This document shows positions 19,638 through 29,884 of a DNA stretch of 64,000 nt, piece by piece. A model generated the notes under the pieces. It was not told where the DNA came from, searched no databases, and was given only the letters and a program-made list of their open reading frames with translations. How positions within the stretch are numbered: position 1 is the first letter of the stretch; every line of letters begins with the position of its first letter. Made by a program: the position numbers and the translations under genes. Source of the stretch: Alloalcanivorax marinus. Its GTDB lineage: Bacteria > Pseudomonadota > Gammaproteobacteria > Pseudomonadales > Alcanivoracaceae. The stretch covers positions 496,001-560,000 of the forward strand of contig NZ_JAEKJB010000002.1 of the NCBI RefSeq assembly GCF_016785095.1. The letters are read 5' to 3'.

Positions 19638-20873
19638 ATGAGCGACAGCCTGGATACCTGGCTCGCCCGCATCGAGCGCCTCCACCCCAGCGAGATTGAG
19701 CTGGGTCTGGAGCGGCTGCGCGGCGTCGCCGGGGCGCTCGGCGTGGAGCGGCTGCCAATGCCGGTGATCACGGTGGCCGGCACCAATGGCAAGGGCTCGG
19801 TGGTGGCGCTGATTCGCGCCCTGGCCGGCGCCGCCGGCCTGGGCTGCTGCGTATACACCTCGCCGCACCTGCAACGCTTCAATGAACGCATCGTGCTGCC
19901 TGATGGCCAGGCCGGCGATGACGACCTGTGCCGCGCCTTCGAGGCGGTGGAAGCGGCCCGGGGCGATACCCCGCTGACCTATTTCGAATTCACCACCCTG
20001 GCCGGTCTCTGGCTGTTCCGTGACAGCGGCGCCGATCTGGCGGTGTTGGAAGTGGGCCTGGGCGGTCGTTTGGACGCGGTCAATTTGCTCGACGCGGACG
20101 TGGCGGTGGTCACGTCGGTGGGCCTGGACCATGTGGAATGGCTCGGCGACACCCGCGAGAAGGTGGCGGTGGAAAAGCTTGGCATCGGGCGTCCCGGCCA
20201 CCCGCTGGTGTACGGTGAACGGGACGCTCCCGCCAATCTTGACGCGGAGCTGGAGCGGCTGGGCGTGGTGCCACTGCGCGCCGGTCGGGAATACCACGTT
20301 GACGATGCCCACCTGATGATCCGGGTCGGTGAGCGGTTGCGCCGCTACCCCTTGCCGTTGCCCGCGCGGCTCGGCTCGGACAATCTGGCCACCGCCTGCC
20401 AGGCATTGGCCGCCGCCGGTCTGGCGCCGGCGCCGGATCTGCCGCACCGGGTGGCGGATACCGGCCTGGTGGGGCGTTGCCAGGTACGCCGCTGGCGCGG
20501 CGCCCAGTGCGTGCTGGACGTGGGCCACAACCTCGAGGCCCTGAGCCGGCTGCGTGAGCGGCTGCCGCTGTGCGCCGGTCGTCGCCGGATCGTGGCTGGC
20601 ATGATGGCGGACAAACCGGTGGAGGCGGCGCTGGGCCTGCTCGCCGAGCGCCCCGCCGACTGGTACCTGGCGCGCCCGGGCCTGCCGCGGGCGGCGGACC
20701 CGGCGCGGCTCGCGGCGGCCCTGCCCGAGAGCGCCCCCCGGCGCGTGTTCGACAGCGTGGCCGAGGCCCTCGCGTGCGCCGTGGCGGACTGCGGGGCTGG
20801 CGACCAGGTGTTGATCGTGGGATCCTTCTACACGGTGGCCGAAGCGCTCAACGCCATGGACGAGGATGACTAG
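19638..20873 (+). CDS. folC: Dihydrofolate synthase / folylpolyglutamate synthase
   Basis: A 411-residue Mur-ligase-type enzyme that adds glutamate to dihydropteroate and then to folates. The P-loop is at residues 47-53 (GTNGKGS), the VGLGGRLDAVN motif near 141, and the C-terminal glutamate-ligase domain runs from ~280. accD ends ten bases upstream, and the folC stop is immediately followed by the GTG of the SPOR gene, so coupling is likely. Confidence 0.96.
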   Translation: MSDSLDTWLARIERLHPSEIELGLERLRGVAGALGVERLPMPVITVAGTNGKGSVVALIRALAGAAGLGCCVYTSPHLQRFNERIVLPDGQAGDDDLCRAFEAVEAARGDTPLTYFEFTTLAGLWLFRDSGADLAVLEVGLGGRLDAVNLLDADVAVVTSVGLDHVEWLGDTREKVAVEKLGIGRPGHPLVYGERDAPANLDAELERLGVVPLRAGREYHVDDAHLMIRVGERLRRYPLPLPARLGSDNLATACQALAAAGLAPAPDLPHRVADTGLVGRCQVRRWRGAQCVLDVGHNLEALSRLRERLPLCAGRRRIVAGMMADKPVEAALGLLAERPADWYLARPGLPRAADPARLAAALPESAPRRVFDSVAEALACAVADCGAGDQVLIVGSFYTVAEALNAMDEDD

Positions 20874-21518
20874 GTGCGACAACGAACCCGCCAACGCCTG
20901 ATCGGGCTGTTGCTGCTGCTGCTGCTGGCCGCCATTCTCGCGCCGCTGGTATTGCGTTCCCCTGAGCAGGTCCGGATGGCCCTGGATATGTCGATTCCGG
21001 AGCCGCCGGCGGTGGATGAACCGCGAGTCGACCCGGTGATCGGCGGCGAGGAGCAGGTCGCCACCGACCAGCAGATCAGCGAGGAACAGCAGGCGGTGGC
21101 CGAGGCCGGCGAGGAGCAAGCGAAGGACGAGCCAGCCGAGGACGCGCCCGCCACCACGCAAGCGCCCGCCGCGCCGAGCCGCGAACCATCGGCGGAGCAG
21201 GGCGGCGGGGCAAGGGATGAGCCCGCCCCGGCCCCGGCCAAACCGGACGGACAGGACGGACAGGACGGGCCGCGACCCGGCTTCACCGTACAGGTGGCCA
21301 GTTTCAGCGACGCCGCCAACGCCGAGGCCCTGGTCACGCGCCTGCGCGCCGCCGGCTACAACGCCTATCACCGCACCGTCAGCCAGGACGGCAACCACTG
21401 GGAACGGGTGTTCGTGGGCCCGGAGATCAAGCGCGCCGACGCGGAGTCCCTGCGTCAGCGCCTCGCCGACGACAAGGACTTCGCTCTGGATGGCCTGGTG
21501 CGGACCTTCGTGCCTTGA
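20874..21518 (+). CDS. dedD: SPOR-domain cell-division protein, DedD-like
   Basis: A 214-residue protein: short basic start, one membrane helix (~9-26), an acidic and Pro/Ala-rich periplasmic linker (~30-130), and a C-terminal SPOR domain (~136-214, FTVQVASFSDAANAEALVTRL). SPOR domains bind glycan strands lacking stem peptides at the septum. Position between folC and cvpA is the conserved dedD site. It starts with GTG directly after the folC stop, with no room for an independent intergenic signal. Confidence 0.9.
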   Translation: MRQRTRQRLIGLLLLLLLAAILAPLVLRSPEQVRMALDMSIPEPPAVDEPRVDPVIGGEEQVATDQQISEEQQAVAEAGEEQAKDEPAEDAPATTQAPAAPSREPSAEQGGGARDEPAPAPAKPDGQDGQDGPRPGFTVQVASFSDAANAEALVTRLRAAGYNAYHRTVSQDGNHWERVFVGPEIKRADAESLRQRLADDKDFALDGLVRTFVP

Positions 21519-21596
21519 ATCCGGGCCGACAAAGCCCTGTGCCGGCAAGGGCCGCTCTGGTAGACTTTGCCGCCTGTTCCAACCACGCGCGTGTTC

Positions 21597-22091
21597 ATGA
21601 ATCTGGCAGACGGCATCATTCTGTTCATCATCGCCGTATCGGCGTTGATCAGCGTTCGGCGCGGCTTCACGCGCGAAGCGTTTTCCCTGCTGACCTGGAT
21701 CGCCGCCTTCATCGTCGCGCGCCTGTTCAGCCCGGCCCTGACGGTGCTGCTGGCCGATTCCATCGAAACACCCAGCGTGCGCCTGGCGGTGGCGTTCGGC
21801 GGCCTGTTCGCCGTTACCCTGATCGTCGGCGCGCTGATCAATCATCTGCTCGGCGAGCTGATTCGCGTGACCGGTCTCAGTGGCACCGATCGTCTGCTGG
21901 GCATGGTATTCGGCGCCCTGCGCGGCGCCCTGGTAGTGGTGGTGCTGGTGGCCCTGGGTCATCATCTCTTCGCCCAGGATGTCTGGTGGCAACAGTCGCT
22001 GCTGGTCCCGCATTTCGCCATGCTGGAGGACTGGACGCGGCGCGTCGCCGGGGATCTGATCGCTTATCTCATGAACGTCAGCGGAAGCTAA
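21597..22091 (+). CDS. cvpA: CvpA-family inner-membrane protein
   Basis: A 164-residue protein with four predicted membrane helices (starting LADGIILFIIAVSALISVRRG). CvpA was named for colicin V production in E. coli and is conserved before purF; its exact function is unsettled, though envelope stress roles have been reported. The ATG at 21597 gives the normal family N-terminus. The gap to purF is 38 bases. Confidence 0.9.
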   Translation: MNLADGIILFIIAVSALISVRRGFTREAFSLLTWIAAFIVARLFSPALTVLLADSIETPSVRLAVAFGGLFAVTLIVGALINHLLGELIRVTGLSGTDRLLGMVFGALRGALVVVVLVALGHHLFAQDVWWQQSLLVPHFAMLEDWTRRVAGDLIAYLMNVSGS

Positions 22092-22129
22092 ACTCTCAAG
22101 TTAGCGAAGCAAGCTAGAGGACACGCAAA

Positions 22130-23659
<1,530 letters not shown>

Positions 23660-23670
23660 ACGAGAAGGCA

Positions 23671-24882
23671 ATGAGCGACAAACCGGATCCGAGCGACTAC
23701 AACACCGACACCCTGGCCATTCGGTGGGCGCAACTGCGCACCGACGAGATGTCGCACTCGGATCCGATCTTCCTCACCTCCAGTTTCGTCTACAACAGCG
23801 CCGCCGAGGCCGCCGCCCGCTTTTCCGGCGAGCAGCCTGGCAATGTTTACTCGCGTTTCACCAACCCCACCGTGCGCGCCTTCGAGCAACGCCTGGCGGC
23901 CCTGGAAGGCGGCGAGCAGTGCCAGGCGCTGGCTTCCGGCATGGCCGCCATCAGCAGCACCTTTTTCGCGCTGCTGACGCCGGGGGATCACATCGTCAGC
24001 TCACGCAGCGTGTTCGGCACCACCAACGTGATCTACGATCGTTACCTGAAGAAATTCGGTATCGACACCACCCTGGTGGATCTCGATGATCTGGATCAGT
24101 GGAAGGCGGCGATCCGCCCGCAAACCCGGGTGCTGTTCCTGGAAACCCCCTCCAACCCGCTGTCCGAGGTGGGCGATATCGAGGCGCTGGCGAAGCTGGC
24201 CCACGACAACGGCGCGCTGCTGATCGTCGATAACTGCTTCTGCACGCCGGCGCTGCAGAAGCCCATCGCCCTGGGCGCCGATCTGGTGATCCACAGCGCC
24301 ACCAAATACCTGGATGGCCAGGGTCGCTGCATCGGCGGCGCCGTGGTGGGCCCGGCGGATCTGATCAAGGAAGTGCACGGTTTCGTGCGTTCCGCCGGCC
24401 CCAGCATGAGCCCCTTCAACGCCTGGGTGTTCCTCAAGGGTCTGGAGACCCTGGGGCTGCGCATGAAGGCGCATTGCGCCAACACCCTGGAGCTGGCGCG
24501 CTGGCTGGAACGGCAGCCGGGCATTGCCAAGGTTCATTACGCCGGGCTGGAAAGTCACCCGCAGCACGCCCTGGCCGCCCGCCAGCAGAGCGGCTTTGGC
24601 GCGGTGCTGGCCATTGAGGTGGTGGACAGCGACGGCAATGCCGACCGTCAGGCCGCCTGGCGTTTTATCGACGGCACCAGGCTGCTGTCGATCACCGCCA
24701 ACCTGGGCGACGTGAAATCCACCATCACCCATCCCGGCTCCACGACCCACGGTCGTGTGAACCCGGAAGAAAAAGAACGCGCCGGGATTACTGAAAACCT
24801 GATCCGTATCGCGGTAGGCTTGGAAGACATCGACGATCTGAAACAGGACCTGACGCTGGCGATCAAGGCGCTCGGCTTCTAA
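23671..24882 (+). CDS. metZ: O-succinylhomoserine sulfhydrylase
   Basis: A 403-residue Cys/Met-metabolism PLP enzyme; the lysine is Lys212 in HSATKYLDGQGR. The purF-metZ pair is the classical Pseudomonas arrangement in which MetZ makes homocysteine directly from O-succinylhomoserine and sulfide. N-terminal TLAIRWAQLRTDEMSHSDPIF is typical of MetZ. Cystathionine gamma-synthase is a close relative, so the name leans on synteny as well as sequence. Confidence 0.94.
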   Translation: MSDKPDPSDYNTDTLAIRWAQLRTDEMSHSDPIFLTSSFVYNSAAEAAARFSGEQPGNVYSRFTNPTVRAFEQRLAALEGGEQCQALASGMAAISSTFFALLTPGDHIVSSRSVFGTTNVIYDRYLKKFGIDTTLVDLDDLDQWKAAIRPQTRVLFLETPSNPLSEVGDIEALAKLAHDNGALLIVDNCFCTPALQKPIALGADLVIHSATKYLDGQGRCIGGAVVGPADLIKEVHGFVRSAGPSMSPFNAWVFLKGLETLGLRMKAHCANTLELARWLERQPGIAKVHYAGLESHPQHALAARQQSGFGAVLAIEVVDSDGNADRQAAWRFIDGTRLLSITANLGDVKSTITHPGSTTHGRVNPEEKERAGITENLIRIAVGLEDIDDLKQDLTLAIKALGF

Positions 24883-24894
24883 AGCAGGGGGTTT

Positions 24895-25806
24895 ATGCAG
24901 GCACTGGACAAGGCGCTGGCCCAGGTGGGCCGCGTGGTACTGGGGAAGCCGGAGCAGCTCAAGCTGGCCCTGGCCTGCATGCTTGCCGGTGGCCACCTGC
25001 TGATCGAGGATCTGCCGGGCATGGGCAAAACCACCCTGGCCCATGCTCTGGCGAGGGTGTTCCGGCTTGATTACCGCCGGGTTCAGTTCACCAGCGACAT
25101 GCTGCCCGCCGACATCCTTGGTGTTTCGGTATTCGACCCGGACAGCGGCGCTTTCAATTTGCGTGAAGGGCCCGTGTTCAGTCAGTTGCTGCTGGCCGAT
25201 GAAATCAACCGCGCCACCCCCAAGACCCAGGGCGCCCTGCTGGAGGCCATGGAGGAGCGGCAGGTCACCCTGGATGGCCTGACCCGGCCATTGCCCGAGC
25301 CGTTCTTCGTGGTCGCTACCCAGAACCCGGTCACCCAGGCCGGCACCTTCGTGCTGCCGGAATCCCAGCTCGACCGTTTTCTGATGCGCATCTCCCTGGG
25401 CTATCCGGCCCCGGAGGTGGAGATGGAACTGCTCGCCGGCGGCGATCCGCGCGACACGGTGCGCGGCCTCAAACCGGTGATCGAACCCAGCGGCCTGATC
25501 AAGCTGGTGGCCCACGTCGGCAAGGTGCGCGCCACCCGCGACCTGCTCGATTACGTGCAGCGTTTGCTCGAGGCCACCCGCGCCGACGACCGGCTGGTGG
25601 CCGGGCTATCGCCCCGGGCCGGCCTGGGCCTGCTGCGCGCCGCTCGTGCCTGGGCCCTGATCCACGACCGCGACTACGTGCTCCCCGAGGACGTGCAGGC
25701 GGTGTGGCCCTCGGTGGCGGAACACCGTCTGCAGCCCCGTGAGGGGGGCAGCGTGGCCGCCATGACCCAGTCGCTGTTGCAAACCGTGCCCGTGGTGCGC
25801 GGCTGA
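24895..25806 (+). CDS. MoxR-family AAA+ ATPase
   Basis: A 303-residue ATPase with Walker A at ~39-47 (DLPGMGKTT) and Walker B near ~98-106 (LLADEINRA), sensor motif VATQNPVTQ, and the C-terminal lid domain. MoxR proteins act as chaperones for neighbours with von Willebrand or DUF58 domains. Here it begins 12 bases after metZ and leads a three-gene set with DUF58 and TgpA, an arrangement common in Pseudomonas. Confidence 0.94.
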   Translation: MQALDKALAQVGRVVLGKPEQLKLALACMLAGGHLLIEDLPGMGKTTLAHALARVFRLDYRRVQFTSDMLPADILGVSVFDPDSGAFNLREGPVFSQLLLADEINRATPKTQGALLEAMEERQVTLDGLTRPLPEPFFVVATQNPVTQAGTFVLPESQLDRFLMRISLGYPAPEVEMELLAGGDPRDTVRGLKPVIEPSGLIKLVAHVGKVRATRDLLDYVQRLLEATRADDRLVAGLSPRAGLGLLRAARAWALIHDRDYVLPEDVQAVWPSVAEHRLQPREGGSVAAMTQSLLQTVPVVRG

Positions 25807-25840
25807 CCCGGCCCCCGGCCGCGGCCCGACGGAGAGCGCC

Positions 25841-26785
25841 ATGGTCAAGAACGCCTGGCAACGCTGGCTCGACCGCCGCCTGCCCCGCGCCCGCCAGGTA
25901 CGCCTGGATCAGCGGCGCATCTTTATCCTGCCCACCGGCTACGGCCTGCTATACCTGACCGTGGCGGTGCTGCTGTTCTTCGGTGGCATCAACTACGAAA
26001 ACAACCTGATTCTGGCGCTGTGCTTCCTGATGGTGAGCCTGTTTCTGGTCGCCATCCTGCACACTTTCCGCAATCTCTCCGGCCTGATGCTGCGCGCCGG
26101 TGGTGGCCGCTCCGGCTTCGTCGGTGGCCAGGGCAGCCTGGAGGTGGTGCTGATCGCCCGCCGCCGGCCACACCGGGCGCTGTGGCTGCGCTGGCTGGAC
26201 CAGGCCGCTCAGGAAACCAGTGTTGAGCCCGGGGAGGAAACCAGCCTGTGGCTGAACCTGCCGCTGCGTCGCCGGGGCCCGGTGCTGCCACCCCGACTGC
26301 GTGTGGAGAGCCGCTACCCTCTGGGTCTGTTACGGGCCTGGTCCCTGGTCGCCCTGGACCAGGAATGCCTGGCCTGGCCACGCCCGCTGGAAAGCGCCGA
26401 TTGCCCGGCGGAGGGCGGTGACCGGGAACGGCGCGTGGCCCGGGCCGGGCAAAGCGGCAGCGAGGAATTCCGCGGGCTGCGCGGCTATGTGCCCGGCGAC
26501 AGCCTGTCCCAGGTGGATTGGAAGGGCTATGCCCGGGGGCGTGGACTCAACGTCAAGCTGTTCGAGGAACCCGCCAGTGGCCGCCTGTGGTTGCGCTATG
26601 ACCGTACCGAGGAGCGCCCTCTGGAACAGCGGCTGTCGATTCTGTGCTACTGGGTGTTGCGTCTGAGCCGCGAAAACCGGCCCTTCGCGCTGGTGTTGCC
26701 CGGTGCCGAGCTGGCCCCCGGCCAGGGCGACGAGCAACGCCTGCGCGCCCTGGACCTGCTTGCCCGTCACGGCAAGGAGGGCTGA
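25841..26785 (+). CDS. DUF58 membrane protein
   Basis: A 314-residue protein with two membrane helices near residues 30-72 (GYGLLYLTVAVLLFFGGINY and the next hydrophobic stretch) and the DUF58 signature GSEEFRGLRGYVPGDSLSQV at ~205-224, continuing DWKGYARGR. The function is not known; the family travels with MoxR ATPases and transglutaminases and is thought to work at the envelope. Its TGA shares one base with the tgpA ATG. Confidence 0.9.
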   Translation: MVKNAWQRWLDRRLPRARQVRLDQRRIFILPTGYGLLYLTVAVLLFFGGINYENNLILALCFLMVSLFLVAILHTFRNLSGLMLRAGGGRSGFVGGQGSLEVVLIARRRPHRALWLRWLDQAAQETSVEPGEETSLWLNLPLRRRGPVLPPRLRVESRYPLGLLRAWSLVALDQECLAWPRPLESADCPAEGGDRERRVARAGQSGSEEFRGLRGYVPGDSLSQVDWKGYARGRGLNVKLFEEPASGRLWLRYDRTEERPLEQRLSILCYWVLRLSRENRPFALVLPGAELAPGQGDEQRLRALDLLARHGKEG

Positions 26786-28821
26786 TGGCGCGCATCTATC
26801 AGGTACCCAGCCACGCCCGCCTGTGGCTCACCCTTGCGATCATCGCCGCCTCCCTGCCGCAGTTTCAGGACGGGCCCTGGTGGCAGGCGCTGCTGCTGCT
26901 GGTGGTGTTGGGCTGGCGCGCGCTGCTCGATCACCAGCGTCTGGCGCAGCCAGGCCGGCTGGTGCGCCTGGGGCTGCTGCTGGCCACCGTGGGCGCTACC
27001 TTTTACAGCTATGGCCGCCTGCACGGGCCGGAGGCGGGCAGCGCGCTGATCACCAGCCTGTTCGCCCTCAAATACCTGGAACTGGTCGGCAAGCGCGACG
27101 CCTATGTATTGATCGTGCTGGGTTATTTCGTGTGCGCCACCATCCTGCTGTTTCACCGCGGCCCCCTGGCGGCGCTCTACGTGCTGGGCTGCCTGACCCT
27201 GCTCACCGCCAGCCTGGCGGGCATCAACTACAGCGATACCCACGCCCGGCGGCGGCAGCATCTGACGGTGGCCGCCGCCATGCTGCTGCAGGCGCTGCCT
27301 CTGGCGTTGGTATTGTTCGTTCTGGTACCCCGGGTGGCGCCGCTCTGGAACATGCAGCTCGACAGCGGCCAGGCCCGCACCGGCATGAGCGACAGCATGT
27401 CACCGGGGCAGGTGAGCCGGCTCACCGAATCCAGCGAGCTGGCGTTCCGGGTGCAGTTCGACGGCTCGCCGCCGCCCCCGGAGCAACGCTACTGGCGGGG
27501 TCTCACCTACAGCTATTTCGACGGCGGCACCTGGCGGCAGGCGCGCCCGCCGGGATGGGGCGACACGGACACCCTCTACAACGGGCGTGGCCCGCAGCCA
27601 CCCTGGTACCGGGATCTGCGTGCCGCCGCCCGGGGGCCGGCCTGGGAATACCGGGTGATCATGGAGCCCAGTCAGCAGCGCTGGCTGTACGCTCTGGCGG
27701 TGCCGTTCACCAATCTGGACGGCCAGGGCCTGGCCCGGGACCTGCGCCTGGTGGCCGACAATCCGGTGTCCGGCAGTTACAGCTATCGGGTGCGCAGCGT
27801 ACCGGCGGCCGCCGAGGGCGTTACCCTGAACGGGCCCGAACGTCGCCTGATGCTGGATCTGCCGGCGCGCGGTAATCAGCGCGCCCGGGATCTGGCGGCC
27901 TCCTGGCGCCAGCGCTACCCGGACGACGACGATCTGGTGCGCGTCGCGTTGCGTTATTTTCGCGAACAACCTTTCCATTACACCCTGGAGCCGCCCAGGC
28001 TCGCCGGCGACACCGTGGACGGTTTCCTGTTCAACACCCGGCGCGGCTTTTGCGAACACTACGCCTCCGGCTTTACCTTCCTGATGCGCGCCGCCGGCAT
28101 TCCGGCCCGGGTGGTGGCCGGCTATCAAGGCGGTGAACGCAACGGTGATTACCTGCAGATTCGTCAGTACGACGCCCACGCCTGGAGCGAGGTATGGCTC
28201 AATGGCCGCTGGCAACGGGTGGACCCCACCGCCGCGGTGGCCCCGGAACGCATCGAACTGGGCCTGCGTGGTCTGGTGGAGCAACGCGCCGACAGCGGCG
28301 GTGACGCGGTGACCGGTGCCCTGGGGCGTCTGCCGGTGCTGTTCCGCCTGCGGCAATGGATGGACTATGTGGACTTCAACTGGCAGAAGTGGGTGCTGGG
28401 CTATCGTCAGGAGGATCAGCGTGCCCTGATCGAACGGCTGCTGGGGGCGTTCACGCCTACCCGCGTGGCGCTTGCCCTGGTGGGCGCGGTGTTGCTGGTA
28501 TGCGCGGCGTTGGCGGTAGTGATACTGGCGCGCCGCCGGGACGACCCGGCGCGGCCCCTGGAGCGGGAGTTCGGGCGCCTGCGCCGGGGGCTCGCCAGGC
28601 GTGGTCTGGATGTGAGTGCCTGCCATTCCGCCGCCGCCCTGGAAGCGGCGGTGGGGCGTCGCTGGCCGGGCAGTGCTGCCCGTGCCGGGCACTGGCGGCG
28701 CTATTTCGAGTACCTGGCCTACCGCCGCGACGGCGACCCGCCCCGGGCCGAACTGCACCAACTGGGCCGCCGGCGCCGGGCGCTGCTGAGCGGTTTGAAT
28801 GCCGGCGCGGACCGCGCCTAG
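26785..28821 (+). CDS. tgpA: TgpA-like transmembrane transglutaminase
   Basis: A 678-residue protein with about six N-terminal membrane helices (to ~180), a periplasmic transglutaminase-like domain and a final membrane helix near 567-585. The catalytic triad is visible: Cys423 (RGFCEHYASGF), His465 (YDAHAWSE) and Asp480 (RVDPTAA). In P. aeruginosa TgpA is essential and was shown to have a periplasmic transglutaminase core. I start at the ATG that overlaps the DUF58 stop, since longer readings lie wholly inside that gene. Confidence 0.93.
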   Translation: MARIYQVPSHARLWLTLAIIAASLPQFQDGPWWQALLLLVVLGWRALLDHQRLAQPGRLVRLGLLLATVGATFYSYGRLHGPEAGSALITSLFALKYLELVGKRDAYVLIVLGYFVCATILLFHRGPLAALYVLGCLTLLTASLAGINYSDTHARRRQHLTVAAAMLLQALPLALVLFVLVPRVAPLWNMQLDSGQARTGMSDSMSPGQVSRLTESSELAFRVQFDGSPPPPEQRYWRGLTYSYFDGGTWRQARPPGWGDTDTLYNGRGPQPPWYRDLRAAARGPAWEYRVIMEPSQQRWLYALAVPFTNLDGQGLARDLRLVADNPVSGSYSYRVRSVPAAAEGVTLNGPERRLMLDLPARGNQRARDLAASWRQRYPDDDDLVRVALRYFREQPFHYTLEPPRLAGDTVDGFLFNTRRGFCEHYASGFTFLMRAAGIPARVVAGYQGGERNGDYLQIRQYDAHAWSEVWLNGRWQRVDPTAAVAPERIELGLRGLVEQRADSGGDAVTGALGRLPVLFRLRQWMDYVDFNWQKWVLGYRQEDQRALIERLLGAFTPTRVALALVGAVLLVCAALAVVILARRRDDPARPLEREFGRLRRGLARRGLDVSACHSAAALEAAVGRRWPGSAARAGHWRRYFEYLAYRRDGDPPRAELHQLGRRRRALLSGLNAGADRA

Positions 28822-28886
28822 CATGAACCACGGCAACACAATGCGGGCATCAACGACGGATAATGAAAATCAAGGGAGGAATCGCT

Positions 28887-29663
28887 ATGGGGGTCGCACG
28901 TTACAAGGAAGCCCTGTCACTTACCGAGCACTCGCCCTGGGCGCGCCGTTTCTGGGACGCCCTGGTGCCCCTCAAGGACCGGGTGGTGGAGCATCCGCTG
29001 TTCGTCCAGATGGGGCAGGGCAATCTGTCCCTGGAACGCTTCCAGGATGCTCTGCTGCATTTCTATCCGCTGGTGGAGAATTTCCCCAAGTACATGGGGC
29101 TGGCCCTGGCCAAGACCCGGGCCGGGCGCCTGCCCGGCCACGAGGACACCAAGAACTGGCTGATCGGCAACATCAAGATCGAGCAGCGCCACGCCTACTG
29201 GTATCAGGACTGGGCCGCCGGCTTCGGCCTGGACCGCCGGCGCCTGGAGACCACCACGCCACCACCGGCGATGGACGCCGTCAATCAGTTTCTGTGGAGC
29301 ATCGGTCACCAGGGCACCCTGGAAGAGAGCATCGCCGCCACCAATCTGGCCATTGAATGGGCCACCGGTGAGTGGAGCCAGCGCGTGGTGGCCGGCGTCA
29401 AGCACTACGCCGAGCAGGGGCGCGCCGACATCAACCGCCACACCATGGCCTGGCTGCGGGCCCATGCCAGTTACGACGACGCTCATCCCCACGAAGCCAT
29501 GGAACTGGTCAAGCGGCTGGCGGTGGACGAACCCGCCCGACGGCGCGCCTTCACCGCCGCGCGACGCGGCCTGGAATATTATGTGCTGGCGCTGGACGAT
29601 TGTTACCAGCAGGCCGGAAAACGCTCGTTGGTGGTGCCGCCAGTACTCGCTGATTCAAATTAG
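28887..29663 (+). CDS. UndA-like non-heme iron oxidase (TenA/PqqC fold)
   Basis: A 258-residue all-helical protein of the haem-oxygenase-like superfamily that automatic pipelines usually call TenA regulator. It resembles Pseudomonas UndA, which makes 1-undecene from lauric acid. All six metal ligands I recall for UndA (E101, H104, E159, H194, D198, H201) have counterparts at the same spacing: E99, H102, E157, H193, D197, H200. Shared blocks include RVVEH, IAATN.AIE.ATGEW and YDDAHP.EA. The start at 28887 is set by AGGGAGGA six bases upstream. It follows tgpA by 65 bases and is closed by a hairpin. Identity of substrate is inference; sister families oxidise other carboxylates or have unknown substrates. 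Confidence 0.7.
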   Translation: MGVARYKEALSLTEHSPWARRFWDALVPLKDRVVEHPLFVQMGQGNLSLERFQDALLHFYPLVENFPKYMGLALAKTRAGRLPGHEDTKNWLIGNIKIEQRHAYWYQDWAAGFGLDRRRLETTTPPPAMDAVNQFLWSIGHQGTLEESIAATNLAIEWATGEWSQRVVAGVKHYAEQGRADINRHTMAWLRAHASYDDAHPHEAMELVKRLAVDEPARRRAFTAARRGLEYYVLALDDCYQQAGKRSLVVPPVLADSN

Positions 29664-29714
29664 CGCGCCATTTTTTGAAGAGAAATTCGTTTGATTCTCA
29701 TTATTGAAAAAAAG

Positions 29715-29743
29715 GGGCTCGTTATTTTGAGCCCTTAGTATTT
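29715..29743 (+). terminator. Probable terminator after the UndA-like gene
   Basis: GGGCTC and GAGCCC pair around an eight-base loop and are followed by TTAGTATTT. The T-tract is interrupted, so efficiency is uncertain. Confidence 0.55.
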
Positions 29744-29819
29744 CAGAGAGTATTTTAACAAATAGAACAATAAAATTGCTGGACCACGAAAAACATCAAC
29801 GCTATTTTCCGCCGGAAGG

Positions 29820-29879
29820 GAGGCGCAAGCCTCTTTTGACGGGCATTCGCCGATGAACGGCGACCTTAGGTCGGGAAAA
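29820..29879 (+). promoter_or_regulatory. Hairpin-rich leader of the GGDEF-EAL gene
   Basis: Three short hairpins stand in a row just before the start codon: GAGGC-GCAA-GCCTC (29820-29833), GCCG-ATGAA-CGGC (about 29850-29862) and GACC-TTA-GGTC (about 29863-29873), then GGGAAAAG as ribosome site. The arrangement suggests a structured 5' UTR. I could not match it to the cyclic-di-GMP riboswitch consensus. Confidence 0.4.
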
Positions 29880-29884
29880 GAAAG

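Noticed and set aside
19590..22013. 807-codon minus-strand open frame across folC, dedD and cvpA
   Set aside because: Composition (His, Arg, Gly, Gln repeats) is that of antisense of GC-rich genes, and the plus-strand genes are well-known families.
28887..29663. TenA thiaminase or transcription regulator
   Set aside because: No DNA-binding domain, and the metal-ligand set and sequence blocks follow UndA.
29820..29879. Cyclic-di-GMP (GEMM) riboswitch upstream of the GGDEF-EAL gene
   Set aside because: A GCAAGCC stretch recalls the consensus, but the tetraloop-receptor and closing helix segments do not match type I or II.
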